Assembly (NCBI GenBank): GCA_943704495.1
Contig: CALSCR010000711.1
Coordinates: forward strand, 1-25,908
Reading direction: 5' to 3'
DNA: 25,908 nucleotides
From: Pigoraptor chileana
Taxonomy: Eukaryota > Opisthokonta > Filasterea
This document shows, in pieces, positions 1 to 11,451 of the stretch (the first letter of the stretch is position 1; each line of letters starts with the position of its first letter). The notes under the pieces were generated by a model. That model was not told the DNA's origin, did no database searches, and saw only the letters and a program-made list of their open reading frames with translations. The translations under genes were made by a program, and so were the position numbers.

Positions 1-73
1 GGGGGGATCAATACAGCGCAGAGCCTTCGCACGACATCCGGCACCCGCAGCAAACTCTCTGTCTCTCTCTTAC

Positions 74-799
74 CAAAGCGATTCCATGAAGACCCAAAGT
101 AGTGTCGTCGTTCAACGTAGATCTTGATGGTCGCCTCGAAAATGTAAATGCCGAGAAAGATGCCGTCGATGATCGAAAGGAAGAACCCTATACGGAAGAT
201 AGCATTACAAACGGCGCATTCTTCAACACTTCAAATTCCTAACCACATAACACGTGCTCTAACATGGGATCGGCCGCAGATGGACGGACAAACAGTAATA
301 CACACCGGCATTGCGTGAGATGCTCGACGTGGCTTGCAGCGCAATGACAATCGTATTGCAAAAGATGATCACCAAGATGAACGTGGAGAACTTCCCAGAC
401 TCAGACAAAGCGCCGCAATACTGTCTGAGAGATCCGCTGCGCAGAAGTTGGAGATGAACATTCCGCTCCCTGTCGTCGGCAATTATTAATGTTAGTAGTC
501 GTCGATACTGAAAGAACACTGCGGTACATGGGCGATGGGCACCCGATACGCACACACACACACACACGACGGAAAGAAAGATGCAAAACAGCAATAATTG
601 CGCGGCAATACAAGGATGATTACCTCACGATGGACGAGTTTCCTGCGGTGGTTGTGTCGGACACAATACTGGCGCTTCCGAAGCTGACAATCGATCCGCC
701 GTCGTCAAGGTTCAAGGACGACTCATGCGAATGGTACGAGGAAAATCCATCCGACACGCCGGACTGCAGCGAGCCCTGAAACGACACGGAACGCTCCAT
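74..799 (-). CDS. CatSper-like voltage-gated cation channel, N-terminal part (gene runs off left edge)
   Basis: Three exons on the minus strand join in frame: 799-624, 469-306 and 220-74. The ATG at 799 starts a Ser-rich cytosolic N-terminus. Exon 2 encodes a hydrophobic S1-like helix (FSTFILVIIFCNTIVIAL). Exon 3 encodes the S2 segment, with acidic and basic residues typical of the voltage sensor (IIDGIFLGIYIFEATIKIY), followed by YFGSSWNRF, which resembles the W-N linker before S3. This is the start of a voltage-gated cation channel. CatSper is the closest family I recall; a NaV/CaV-type channel cannot be excluded without S4 and the pore. If CatSper, it would conduct calcium in a flagellar membrane. 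Donors are GTAATC, GTGTGT and GTAAGA. The frame is also open through the last donor to base 1, but the family expects an Asp after WNRF, so I favour splicing at 74. The gene is divergent from NIT2. Confidence 0.75.
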
Positions 800-1559
800 C
801 CTTCGTAAGACCCCCCACACACGAGCAGTGAGGGGTCGGCGGCGTGCCTATGTGCGATTGAACTTGCAACAGCAGTCAGGCAGCAGCCAGCCACCGTGGC
901 CATACATTGAGGATGCCGCTCGATCTCAGTCGAATCTAAAACCGAAGCGAATGGAGTACACAATAAGGTGGAGATCGAGGAGAACTAACGCACTGCTTTT
1001 TTGTTTAAATGTGCGATCGCTGAAAAGATCCGTTGGTTCACGACACCAGTAAATGACTGATGCATCGACTTGGAGGAGCCAACCTCATCCACGGCAACCT
1101 CTTCTCAATCAGAGAAATACCTCCAAATGCATTTGTTTCAAACAAATTGCAGCTGTATGCCGTGGTGACACATGCACACGCCTCTGTGTATAGATCTAAT
1201 CGGGGGATGATGCCGCCATGCATATGCACATACCGTCGGGGAACCACCGGAAGCCGCATCAGTGTGAGTTTGTGAATGAGGGCACCCTTGACAACCCACG
1301 CAGCCAATCGGACGACGAAGCGAGATATCGCTTGCTTGGGTGCCGAGAATTAGGGTAGGGTTAAAGTGTTGGGGTAGGGTTGTGGTGGGGTAGGGTTGTG
1401 AAGTAACACGGCCAGTTGACCGCTGTTGCATAACAGTCTGTCGGGCCACTCCATCTTCCCTTTCTTGTCAGCGCTTTTCTTCTGCGTCCATACGGGCTGT
1501 GGATATAATTGCTGAGGATATCTTTTGTTCATTAGTGAGTTGATTTGGTCTGATTTGGT
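800..1559. promoter_or_regulatory. Divergent intergenic region between channel gene and NIT2
   Basis: No convincing coding exon is visible. The region must hold the promoters of both flanking genes. It contains a short perfect palindrome at 1131-1147 (ATTTGTTT, one base, AAACAAAT) and a G-rich telomere-like tract at 1350-1400. The small open frames here have no recognisable domains. Confidence 0.5.
1350..1400 (+). repeat. Degenerate telomere-like G-rich repeat
   Basis: Four or more TAGGG/TAGGGT units occur within 51 bases, separated by GT-rich spacers, with the G-rich strand on plus. This resembles an interstitial TTAGGG-type telomeric tract and could form a G-quadruplex. It may equally be a simple G-rich sequence in the promoter region. 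Confidence 0.5.
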
Positions 1560-1570
1560 TATATATAAAA
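1560..1570 (+). promoter_or_regulatory. TATA box for NIT2
   Basis: TATATATAAAA lies 124 bases before the ATG at 1684. Transcription about 30 bases downstream would begin near 1590. That is after the in-frame ATG at 1582 and leaves the ATG at 1684 as the first start codon on the message. Confidence 0.6.
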
Positions 1571-1683
1571 GGTGTACCATAATGCTGGGTGCTTTTCTTC
1601 GTTCCTCAACTCAGAAACGACCATTAAGCTTAGTATCCCCTCTGCGTGGTGCAATCGGCATCCGTGCTTCTTTGCGTGCGACA

Positions 1684-4218
1684 ATGGCTTCTGCAGGTGG
1701 GCAACTGTCTACGACTGCTGAAATCGGTTAACTTCTACAGTAGCTTTTGTGCATCATCACAGTCCTCTTAATCCCCAAATGCTCGACATATTTTTGCAAA
1801 ACAGCTGCGAGCTGTGTGCGCCTCGCGCTAATCCAACTCAGCGTCGGGAAGGACAAAGCGGCAAACGTTGACAGCGCAACTTCCGCAATTCGAGATGCGG
1901 CGGCAAAGGGTGCTCGGCTCGTTGCATTGCCGGTGGGTTGGCTGTTGTCGGACTGCGCTCTTCACCCTCGCTCTCCCTCTCTCTCTCGCTCTCTCTTTCT
2001 CGGGGTTTGTGGACTCCATGGGCACAGCGCCTATGACACTGACTTGAATCCTATATCCCTCTCTCTCTCGCCTTCGCTTTGTGGGGTCTATGGCACTGAC
2101 TTGAATCCGACATTTCTCCTTCGCTGCCCTCTCCTTTGGCCATTTTCCTCCCTCGTCCTGATTCTGCATTTCACACATCTCCAGGAATGCTTCAATTCGC
2201 CCTATGGCACTGGCTTCTTTCCAGAGTACGCCGAGCCAATACCCGGTCCGACATCCGATGCGTTGTCAAAGACCGCTAAAGAGTGCGGCATCTACCTTGT
2301 CGGAGGCATGTGCACCGATAAACACGTCTGCTCTTGAGCCAGAATTGTTTGTATTTTTTATGCAAAAGTAGCATGTGCTGATGTGTCACATTTGTGTGGG
2401 TTGATCGTTTCCTGCAGGCTCCATTCCCGAGAAGGACGCTGACGGCAAGCTCTACAATACGAGCGTGATATATGGCCCAGACGGAGCCGTCCTAGGCAAA
2501 CATCGCAAGGTGCGCATGTACGATGCCTGCTTTCCCCTGTTGTGTGTGCGCCTTATTCTTGTATGCCGAAAATGCACTTAACTGTGCTTTGCTCCCTTCT
2601 ATTCGTCTCTTTTCCTTTCACTCTTCTCTCGTTGCAGGTGCATCTTTTCGACATTGATGTGCCAGGAAGAATACGCTTCAAGGAGTCGGAAACGCTCTCT
2701 CCCGGACACAATGTGACGGTTGTTGACACGGGTGGGTGCGCGTTGTAGTTGTGTGTGCTTCTCTTTGTATATAAATAGAGCGGTATGTGTCAATGTCGCC
2801 CAACAGGCCGGTCCCCGCCTGGACTCGTATCATTTGTTCACTGCAAATGCCCTCATAAGCCGTTTCTACTCTCTTTTGCCGTGTAAATGTGTGTATTTTC
2901 GCCAGATTTCGGGCGCGTTGGTATTGCGATCTGCTACGACATCCGCTTTCCTGAACTTGCCCAGCTCATGACCAGGCGAGGTGAGCCCGATTGCTTTGGT
3001 ACATTTGAAGATTGTGAACCGCCATCGAAGCTGCCGTGTGTATCATGCATGTGAGTGTGTGTGTGTGTGTGTGTGTGTTGTTGTTGTCAATTGGCATTCT
3101 TTGAATCTGACTCAACTTCCCTAATCCGCCGCTGTGGACGTGGTAGGATGCAAGCTGCTTGTGTATCCCGGCGCCTTCAACATGACCACAGGTCCCGCAC
3201 ACTGGGAGCTTCTCCAGAGGGCACGGTACGCTGAATCATGTATCTGTCTGGCATGCACTTACGTCACCCATATGTCGTGTTCATTGATGTTCATATTGCT
3301 GGGCTGGTGCCTCGTCAGTCCCCCTCACTCTTGGTGCGGATATGCCTTCCTTCCTTCTTCCTCCTCGCATAATTTGCGATCTGCAGTGCTGTTGATAACC
3401 AGGTGAGTGCCAGTTTTGGTGGTGTGTTGTGTTGCCGACGATGTGGTAGTTGTCGCAGCACAATTGGTCGTGATACACTGCCATTATTTTCATAGTGGGG
3501 TGCGCTCATAAATTTGAAACGCGTGTTGTGTTTGGCACGTGATATTGTTTTTCGCTTATTCTAATTGCCAATGTGCTTTTTCTTTGTATAAAACACGGAA
3601 ACAAACTCATACAACCAAACAAACAAAAAACCAATCACAGCTCTACGTTGCGACTGTGTCTCCCGCCCGCGACGAATCGGCCGGTTATATTGCGTGGGGT
3701 CACAGCACAGTCGTCAATCCCTGGTGAGTTGGACTCTTTCAGTCCTTCATGGCGCAGTATTTAGCCTGCCTGTCTTTGCAAAGGCCTGATTTGAGAAGAA
3801 TTTATGTGTGCATATGTCGAGACTGTTGTGCATCCTGTCTTGACGATTGAATTACAATTCCCTATCAGGGGAGAAGTGGTTGCGACTACCGACGAAAAGG
3901 CAGGGACCGTCTTTGCGGACATTGGTGGGTTACTGTTTGTCCCATTACACAAGCTCGCGCACACACATGTCATTGATCAGCACGTGTGCTTTTACGCGCT
4001 GCATATATCGTGTACTCAATTTCATGCGCCATCTCTGCATACGCGTGTTGTGTGCGTGCGCGTACCGGCGGTGCAAATAACTTTTGTGCGGCGAATCACT
4101 TCAATTCGGATATTTGCTTGCAGATCTCGCAAGGGTCGATGAAGTGCGCAGCAGCATTCCCGTCTCAATTCAGCGCCGCGGCGATCTGTACGAGCTTACA
4201 GACAAGGCGCCCAAGTGA
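1684..4218 (+). CDS. NIT2: Omega-amidase / nitrilase-superfamily protein NIT2
   Basis: Eleven exons: 1684-1696, 1805-1932, 2185-2305, 2418-2509, 2638-2731, 2906-2980, 3147-3225, 3387-3402, 3641-3723, 3869-3924, 4124-4218. They join in frame to 283 residues (human NIT2 has 276). NIT2 hydrolyses alpha-ketoglutaramate and alpha-ketosuccinamate. The carbon-nitrogen hydrolase triad is visible: Glu48 in ECFNSPYG, Lys118 in [13 protein letters not shown] and Cys159 in ICYDIRF. Other family blocks are [38 protein letters not shown] and a C-terminal QRRGDLYEL. The start at 1684 has a strong ACAATGG context; an in-frame ATG at 1582 would add a leader resembling a mitochondrial presequence. A second in-phase donor at 1727 would add 10 residues. 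Intron 3 has a GC donor and exon 8 is only 16 nt. The 3' end faces AMMECR1, 147 bp away. Confidence 0.95.
1966..2125 (+). repeat. CT-rich tract with two copies of a dispersed intronic repeat (NIT2 intron 2)
   Basis: Within intron 2 a CTCTCT-rich stretch is followed by a unit with TCCATGGGC, GCGCCTATGACACTGAC and TTGAATCC. After another CT tract comes a shorter copy ending CACTGACTTGAATCC. Very similar units occur in two introns of the zinc-transporter gene near 17540 and 18340-18615, so this is a repeat family and not a chance CT tract. Confidence 0.7.
2306..2417 (+). other. GC-AG intron in NIT2
   Basis: Exon 3 must end in phase 1 after GGA G to give LVGG-SIPEKD, as in the family. The intron then begins GCATGT and ends CCTGCAG. 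The GT dinucleotides nearby leave the wrong phase. Reading through meets a stop at 2334-2336, and there is an in-frame stop just upstream of exon 4. Confidence 0.8.
3051..3078 (+). repeat. (GT)n microsatellite in NIT2 intron 6
   Basis: An almost uninterrupted run of GT dinucleotides lies in the intron between exons 6 and 7, followed by TTGTTGTTG. It is a simple sequence repeat. Confidence 0.85.
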
Positions 4219-4365
4219 GCACCAATTATTACTGGCGTCACACAATGGGCAGCGGATGCCGTGCCGTCAATTTCATGGGGAGACAAATATATTGCACCAT
4301 ATCATACCACAATTTGAATACAGAAAGACAGGTGCATTGAGTGTGTGTACGCCTGCAGCTGAGGT

Positions 4366-6190
<1,825 letters not shown>

Positions 6191-6380
6191 AAATTGCTAT
6201 AAAGCCGAGACAGAATTCAGGGATCGCAGATGCTGGGAGTGCTCAAAACACTAGCTGCATGATCAAGGAAGACTACACAAAACAGTGGAAGGGGTTTGTG
6301 TGGGCTGTTTTTGCGTGCGTTGTCATTTGATGGTAAGTGGCCGCAACTGCATACACACTGCCAGTGGTGGCGGTTGGTGT

Positions 6381-6428
6381 TTTTGGGTGACGCGTCTTTT
6401 TTTTGGGTGACGTAGCTCTATATATAGT
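6381..6428 (+). promoter_or_regulatory. Paired TTTTGGGTGACG elements and TATA-like box
   Basis: The 12-mer TTTTGGGTGACG occurs at 6381-6392 and again at 6401-6412, exactly 20 bases apart, or about two helical turns. A TATATATAG lies immediately after. The TGACG core resembles bZIP (CRE-like) half sites. It is a candidate core promoter for the plus-strand gene, and possibly for both divergent genes. Confidence 0.45.
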
Positions 6429-6691
6429 TTATAATAGTTGCTGTTTTCCAATATAGACATTATGTTCATATAATATACATTTAAAGACATATACCAACCG
6501 GTAAGTGCGTTTATGGAAGTAAGGTGCTTCTGGACAACTCTTAATTAATCCCGCACTTTGATTACGCAGCGCATCTCAGTATGGATTGTGTATGGAGAGG
6601 ATATTTATTTGTGTGGCCAACAGCCCCGCAGCCAATGGTGACGTTGAGCCAGGCCGTGTGATCTACCGACAACAGTGGTGCACAGTGACAC

Positions 6692-6735
6692 TGTGTGTGT
6701 GTGTGTGTGTGTGTGTATGGTGTGTGTGTGCATCT
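6692..6735 (+). repeat. (GT)n microsatellite
   Basis: A run of TGTG dinucleotides is interrupted once by ATGG. Cys/Val-rich open frames through it are artefacts of the repeat. Confidence 0.85.
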
Positions 6736-6920
6736 TTCTCTGCGCGTACGCTGTGTCTGGAGACCTCCTTGCATTATGCCCCTTCTCATTGTTTTGTGCA
6801 GGGAAGGTCTTTGCCTCTTTGTGTGCGCAAAATTACCTCAAATTGTTGTTGATCAAAAATCCATCCCGTGTGATTACCATCTGTTTAATTTGTGATTCCC
6901 GCTTGCGGTGGTTACGCGCA

Positions 6921-8715
6921 ATGCGGCCAATCGGGTTTGCGGCGCTGGTCGTCGCCGTGATCATTGTCGGCGTCAACAGCACATGCACAAAACCTCACAG
7001 TGTTCCGCCATTTGATGATGCCACGTACTACCAAAATGCAAAGGGAAAGACTGGCACGGCCCTGCAGCTCGCCCTGAATGCCATTGTCAAGCAAAACGCA
7101 ATCCGTTATTCGTATTCGTGCGTTTGGAACATTATTCAAGACGCAGATGAGGATGCCACAAATACCAACAACGTTATTCTTCTTTACAAGCGAACGTCCG
7201 TACCAAAGACCAGCATGGCCTCGTCGGATACCGCGGGTGTGGGCACTTGGAACCGCGAGCACGGTGAGGCAACAAAAAAAAAATGCCCGGCATTAAAGAG
7301 TATGAACCCCTCAAGCTCGTGATGTGCATGCTGAAACGTGTGTCTTATATTTCTTGCTCTCTCGCCTTCTCCAGTGTGGGCCAAGTCTCACGGATTTCCG
7401 ACAGAGGGTCTTCCTGCATACACGGATGGGCACCACTTGGTACGCCATATTCCGTGTAGCGCTGCATTTTTTTCTGTTGTTTCCCAATTTTCGAGAGTGC
7501 ATGTTTTGGTCGCACATCCATTCCATCGCATGTGAACTCTTACGCTTTAATCCGCTCATCATCCTCGTCCTTCTCTTTATGAACTTTCCAGCGCGCATCG
7601 GATCCCCAAGCCAATGCCGAGCGCGGCAACAAGGGCTTTGATGACGGAGGCAGCGTTGCGAAGAAGTGCGATATTTGCCACACGGACTCCAATTCATGGG
7701 AGCCGCCGGACACCTCAAAGGTAAGAGAATGGGGCATCAGAGTACGACTGTCCGCGCCCTGTGCTGTGTGTTATTTCATTTTTATCAAGGGTAAGTAGCA
7801 TTGATTCATATATTCTCGCTGCTGTCCTGACACACACTGCGGGTGATTTGAATTCGGTTTTCCTGCGTTAATTGCTCACGCTTTATATCCGCGTGCATTT
7901 TGCCACAGGGTGATGTCGCTCGCATGCTCTTCTACATGGCCACTCGCTATGCCGTCGCCGAGGGATCCATGCCAAAGCTCGTCCTTGACAATGCGGTGCG
8001 TCACTACAACAGTCAACATTTGCGATTCCGTCAACAGCCGACTCAGACGGACACTCCAAATAACTAATAATTCCTCTTCTCTGCACCGTTGGCTAATGCG
8101 TGTGTTTTTTCACGTTTCTCTTGTCCCTCCCTCCCCCCTTCACCCGCTCGCATCATCTCTCATTGCAGGATGGCCCCGACAACCAGCCTCGCATTGGCCG
8201 CCTGTGCACGCTCATCAAGTGGCACAACGCAGACCCCGTCAGCGACTATGAGCGCCGCCGCAACACCGCGGTCTATGCGTGGCAGCAGAACCGCAATCCC
8301 TTCATTGACCACCCGGAGTTTGTCAACAGCATCTTCAATTGCGATCTTTTGTCTGCTGGTGGTCTTGTGACATCTGATGTTGAGCGCGACTCGTCGTCGG
8401 ATGGGCAGTCGGCGGGACACGGTGGATCGTCGTTTCCCATCATTGCAGTGGCCGTCGGATGCAGCGTCGGGGCAGCCGCGCTTGTTGCTTTTGCCGTTGT
8501 GGTCACGCGCCGCCGCAACCAGGCTATGCTCGATACGGCAGAGGCCGGGTGAGTGCTTGCATATGCATTCCCTAAGATGGATGACTGCCCCTGCAAATGA
8601 AATGGCGCCTGATGTATTACGTTTGGTGAGAATGGATTGGTGTGTGCTCGTGCTTATTCCCAACTGGTTTGTTGTGTCTTGTCGTTGCAGGCTGAAGGAG
8701 GCTCTCCTCTCGTAG
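6921..8715 (+). CDS. Secreted, membrane-anchored endonuclease I family nuclease (EndA/NucM-like)
   Basis: Six exons, 6921-7263, 7375-7439, 7592-7720, 7909-7995, 8169-8548 and 8691-8715, join in frame to 342 residues. The family (bacterial EndA, NucM, Vvn) are periplasmic or secreted, divalent-metal, non-specific DNA/RNA nucleases. Residues 1-20 form a signal peptide (GFAALVVAVIIVGVNST). Family blocks follow: YYQNAKGKTG, NNVILLYK, the catalytic WNREHVWAKSHGFP with His114 as expected general base, YTDGHHL, the Asn-containing RGNKGFDDGG, GDVARMLFYMATRY, LCTLIKWHNADPVSDYERRRN and a Trp-rich NPFIDHPEFV. After the domain come a Ser/Gly linker and one hydrophobic helix (about residues 298-320) followed by TRRRNQ, predicting a type I membrane protein with the nuclease outside. 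Bacterial homologues lack this anchor. Its likely role is nutrient DNA degradation, prey digestion or defence. It is fully intron-bearing, so any transfer from bacteria is old. Confidence 0.93.
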
Positions 8716-8845
8716 GACTACACCTTTGTTTAGTCTCAATGACTTGAATGGATATTGATGGATGCCCCCCCCCACTCATGGTTGGCATCGTGTGCGCACT
8801 TGTATTCCTGTACATAGTCTTTTTGTTTTGCACTCGAATCTTGCA

Positions 8846-8851
8846 AATAAA
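8846..8851 (+). terminator. Polyadenylation signal of the endonuclease gene
   Basis: AATAAA lies 131 bases after the stop codon at 8715, in a T-rich region. This is the normal position for a canonical eukaryotic signal. Confidence 0.65.
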
Positions 8852-9115
8852 GGGAGTAATATACTGAATGGCTGACAACTCGGTTTTTGCTTTTGTTTTT
8901 TCTTTCTTTCATTAGCTTTTGCTTGCCCTTGCCTTTTTCTTTCGTATTTTGTTTGTGTGACAGTGTCGTAAAGAACACGCATTATTTATAAATGACGCAA
9001 CCTTATTAAAGGTACAAGCCGATTTTGAAAACAAAAAGAGGCGGCACAGATACAAAGGCGACCAGCCATGCATGTAACACGCCCACACACACCAAAAAAA
9101 CACTGTACGGACGAA
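8852..9115. other. Tail-to-tail spacer between endonuclease and PH-protein genes
   Basis: Low-complexity T-rich plus-strand sequence (8880-8960) should contain the 3' end of the minus-strand gene. No gene is visible. Confidence 0.5.
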
Positions 9116-10986
9116 TCAATCATCCCAAGTGTCCCGTCCGCCAGACACGATATCGCACAGCCCCTCAATGGTGGCATCTTTTGCAGCAAGGGCCTCCTTG
9201 AGTACTTCGATCTCTCCCCTGAGATGCGATTCCATGTCGTCATCCTTGTCTTCGTCCTCGTCGTCCTCGATGGCGTGGTAGCTGCGATTGTGTCCACCAC
9301 GATACTCGCTTTCCTCATCTTCTTCCATCTGAAGTTGTGCAAGTGTCTCGCGGAGCATCTGAGCAAGAAAAACCAGCGAACCCAAAAACGCACAAAAAGG
9401 AGGAAAGACGCTGATTTAGAACATAAAAATATAACCACACAATCACAGATATTACCAATACAAAAAATACATTCGATCTGTGCAAGGGAGCGACCCACCT
9501 GCAACTCTTCCCTGAGTTCCCCAATAGTGCGCGCCTGCCTCTCGCACGTCGACACCAGGATCCTGTTTTCATCAAGCAACGTGTGCAACAAAGATGCGTC
9601 GTCGTGCGAGAGTCCGGCGTTCTGGCGACCGCGCTGCCTGAGTCCCCGCACGCCCCCGGATATGCTGCCTCCGCTCGATTCGTTCTCGAGAGCGAGTAGA
9701 CGAGACTCAATGCGGTCGTCGCGTCGCATGCTGTGACTTCCGGTTCGCAAAGATCCAAGAGAGGATGACGACGACTCCCTCGTCAAGTAAGACGGCCTGT
9801 GTGTATGCATGGTTATTAGTTGGTATTGATTGTGGGCCGAACAGAGAAGAAGAAAAATACACAATGTGTTGCGTTGGTGGATTGTGTTTTTTGCCTCTCA
9901 TTGTGATGATGAAGATGCATCGTGCAGAATAGCTGAATCGCGGAGAATATAAAATAAAAAGTTGGCGTGCTCAGGGAGAATCGGCGACTCACGTCCGATG
10001 CCGACTGCCCTTGTCCTTCTTCTGCTTGATAGAGTAATCCTGCACGCAGCAATTCAACTGCACAATAAGCGCAACCGTCGACATTATCCCCCTCGCCTTC
10101 TCTCCCCCTTCCCCCTCTAAAAACAGACAATAATAGTAATAATAATACTCCCAAAAGGGCCAACCACACGATTGCATTTCAAATAAGCAGCAGATTTGCA
10201 TTGATCTCCCACCGTTGGAGTGATTCCAGTGAGGAAAATGAGGCCCCTCATCCAAGTCCCATACTCGCTGCCGTCGATAAATGCAATGTGCATCGTGCGT
10301 TTTCGGGTGACGAGCGACACGTAAGGGACAATGCCACCAGGAGCGACGGCAGACTGCCTGCTCTTCCGAAAAAGTGGGCTGTTTTGTAGGCTCACAAGGG
10401 CCTTCGTCTCTCCCGTAACGAGATCCTGGATGTTGCGCAGAAAGACTGACGCGCATGCACAGCAGCACAAGCACCAAATCAGTGAGATGGACGCAGCACA
10501 TGAAGATGCAAGATGCAGGTCACTACTGTGCCCACGGACTTCAGACGCACACGAAGAGATACAGAGAGCCCCCTCCCTGTAGTCGCTAAAGTCGAAGTTA
10601 AACCGAAAAAAATTAATTGACAGCGGAGAGACAATTTGGACACCCACTCTTTCCCTCCCATTCCACCGCATCGCTGGAAGACTTCCACTTTACGGCGCGA
10701 CACGTTGCGTCGAGCTCAAACCATTTGAGATGCGGCCCATCGCTCTCAAACTCATACAGAAACGCACCTGTTGGATGATCCAAGCAGATACGGCACAACA
10801 CATATGAGACACGCTATCGGTGGATCCCGAACCAAAGTCAAACAAAAAACAACAGCCGCAACAATCACAGCACACCAGTCATAATGAAGGTGGAAGGCAA
10901 GACGCCATTGACTTGCCTTGCTGCAGGACAAGAATATCCTCACGCAGTTGCATAAACTCCTCAAAAGCTTCCCCTGATGGCTCCAT
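9116..10986 (-). CDS. PH-domain coiled-coil protein, function unknown
   Basis: Six minus-strand exons, 10986-10917, 10767-10648, 10445-10213, 10039-9993, 9796-9499 and 9358-9116, join in frame to 336 residues. Residues about 24-130 form a PH domain of the PLC-like type: FLYEFESDGPHLKWFEL gives the first strands, VKWKSSS and IFLRNIQDLVTG the middle, and RTMHIAFIDGSEYGTWMRGL the final strand and helix with its conserved Trp. PH domains of this type bind phosphoinositides or proteins. A basic, Ser-rich linker follows (SSSSSLGSLRTGSHSMRRD). Two coiled-coil stretches follow, starting about residues 225 and 300 and separated by a very acidic segment (EDDEDEDKDDD). I recognise no named orthologue. 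The first intron has a GC donor. The gene is divergent from polymerase eta and convergent with the endonuclease gene. A membrane or cytoskeletal adaptor is plausible but inferred. Confidence 0.85.
10768..10916 (-). other. GC-AG intron in the PH-protein gene
   Basis: On the minus strand exon 1 ends CAGCAAG and the intron starts GCAAGT, the classic strong GC-donor context (AG|GCAAGT). It ends CCAACAG before exon 2. Only this phase-1 junction joins the N-terminal helix to the PH domain frame (VLQQ-G-AFLYEF). Confidence 0.75.
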
Positions 10987-11451
10987 TATTCACGGAATGT
11001 TGCGTGACAGCGGCGAAACGGGCGCCGGTCACAAAGGGTACCGTTGGCAGCGTGCAGAGATGAGTTTCAATTCCACACAAAGTCAGTAAATAACATTACA
11101 AGCCACTGATTTCGTAGAATGTACAAATGGGGGATGCACTCACAATACCGTGAATTGTAGCCGATGTGTGGGCAGTGTCAACGCCCAGAATGTCCAGTTT
11201 CCCGCGCTACAATTGATGCTATTATTGTTTGGCCAGTATTCCGGACCACGTGACCAGCAACGCTGACGACACTGTATACAGTGCCGATGACCAATGCCGG
11301 CTTATTTGCCAGTACTCTTAGCAATTTACTTTTCACGGTTACTTCATATGTGTGGGGAAGGGTAGGACAGGAAGGAAGAAGGTGACGCTGAGCTGACTGT
11401 GTGCTGAGATGCACTGCTTGTCTGGGGCCTCGGTCGGGGATACAAAATGTC
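10987..11451. promoter_or_regulatory. Divergent promoter region, PH-protein gene and polymerase eta
   Basis: The 465 bases between two start codons contain a CACGTG E-box with TGACC flank at 11247-11252. No TATA box is evident. An ATG at 11446, six bases before the polymerase start and in another frame, cannot join exon 2 in frame, so 11452 is used. Confidence 0.45.

Larger units (their letters stand above)
6191..6920. promoter_or_regulatory. Divergent intergenic region between AMMECR1 and the endonuclease gene
   Basis: It contains a pair of direct repeats and a TATA-like box (6381-6428), a GT microsatellite (6692-6735) and splice-like signals (donor GTAAGT at 6333 and 6501, acceptor GCAG ending 6569) that could bound 5' untranslated exons of the plus-strand gene. 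A 23-codon open frame at 6259-6330 and an open stretch at 6570-6690 look slightly protein-like but match no family I know. Confidence 0.45.

Noticed and set aside
1-60. A fourth channel exon at the left edge
   Set aside because: Both possible acceptors in this stretch lead to a stop in the required phase. The exon probably lies outside the window.
6586-6895. Cys/Val-rich open frames around the GT microsatellite
   Set aside because: They are translations of the dinucleotide repeat. The open segment before it is noted separately as a weak signal.
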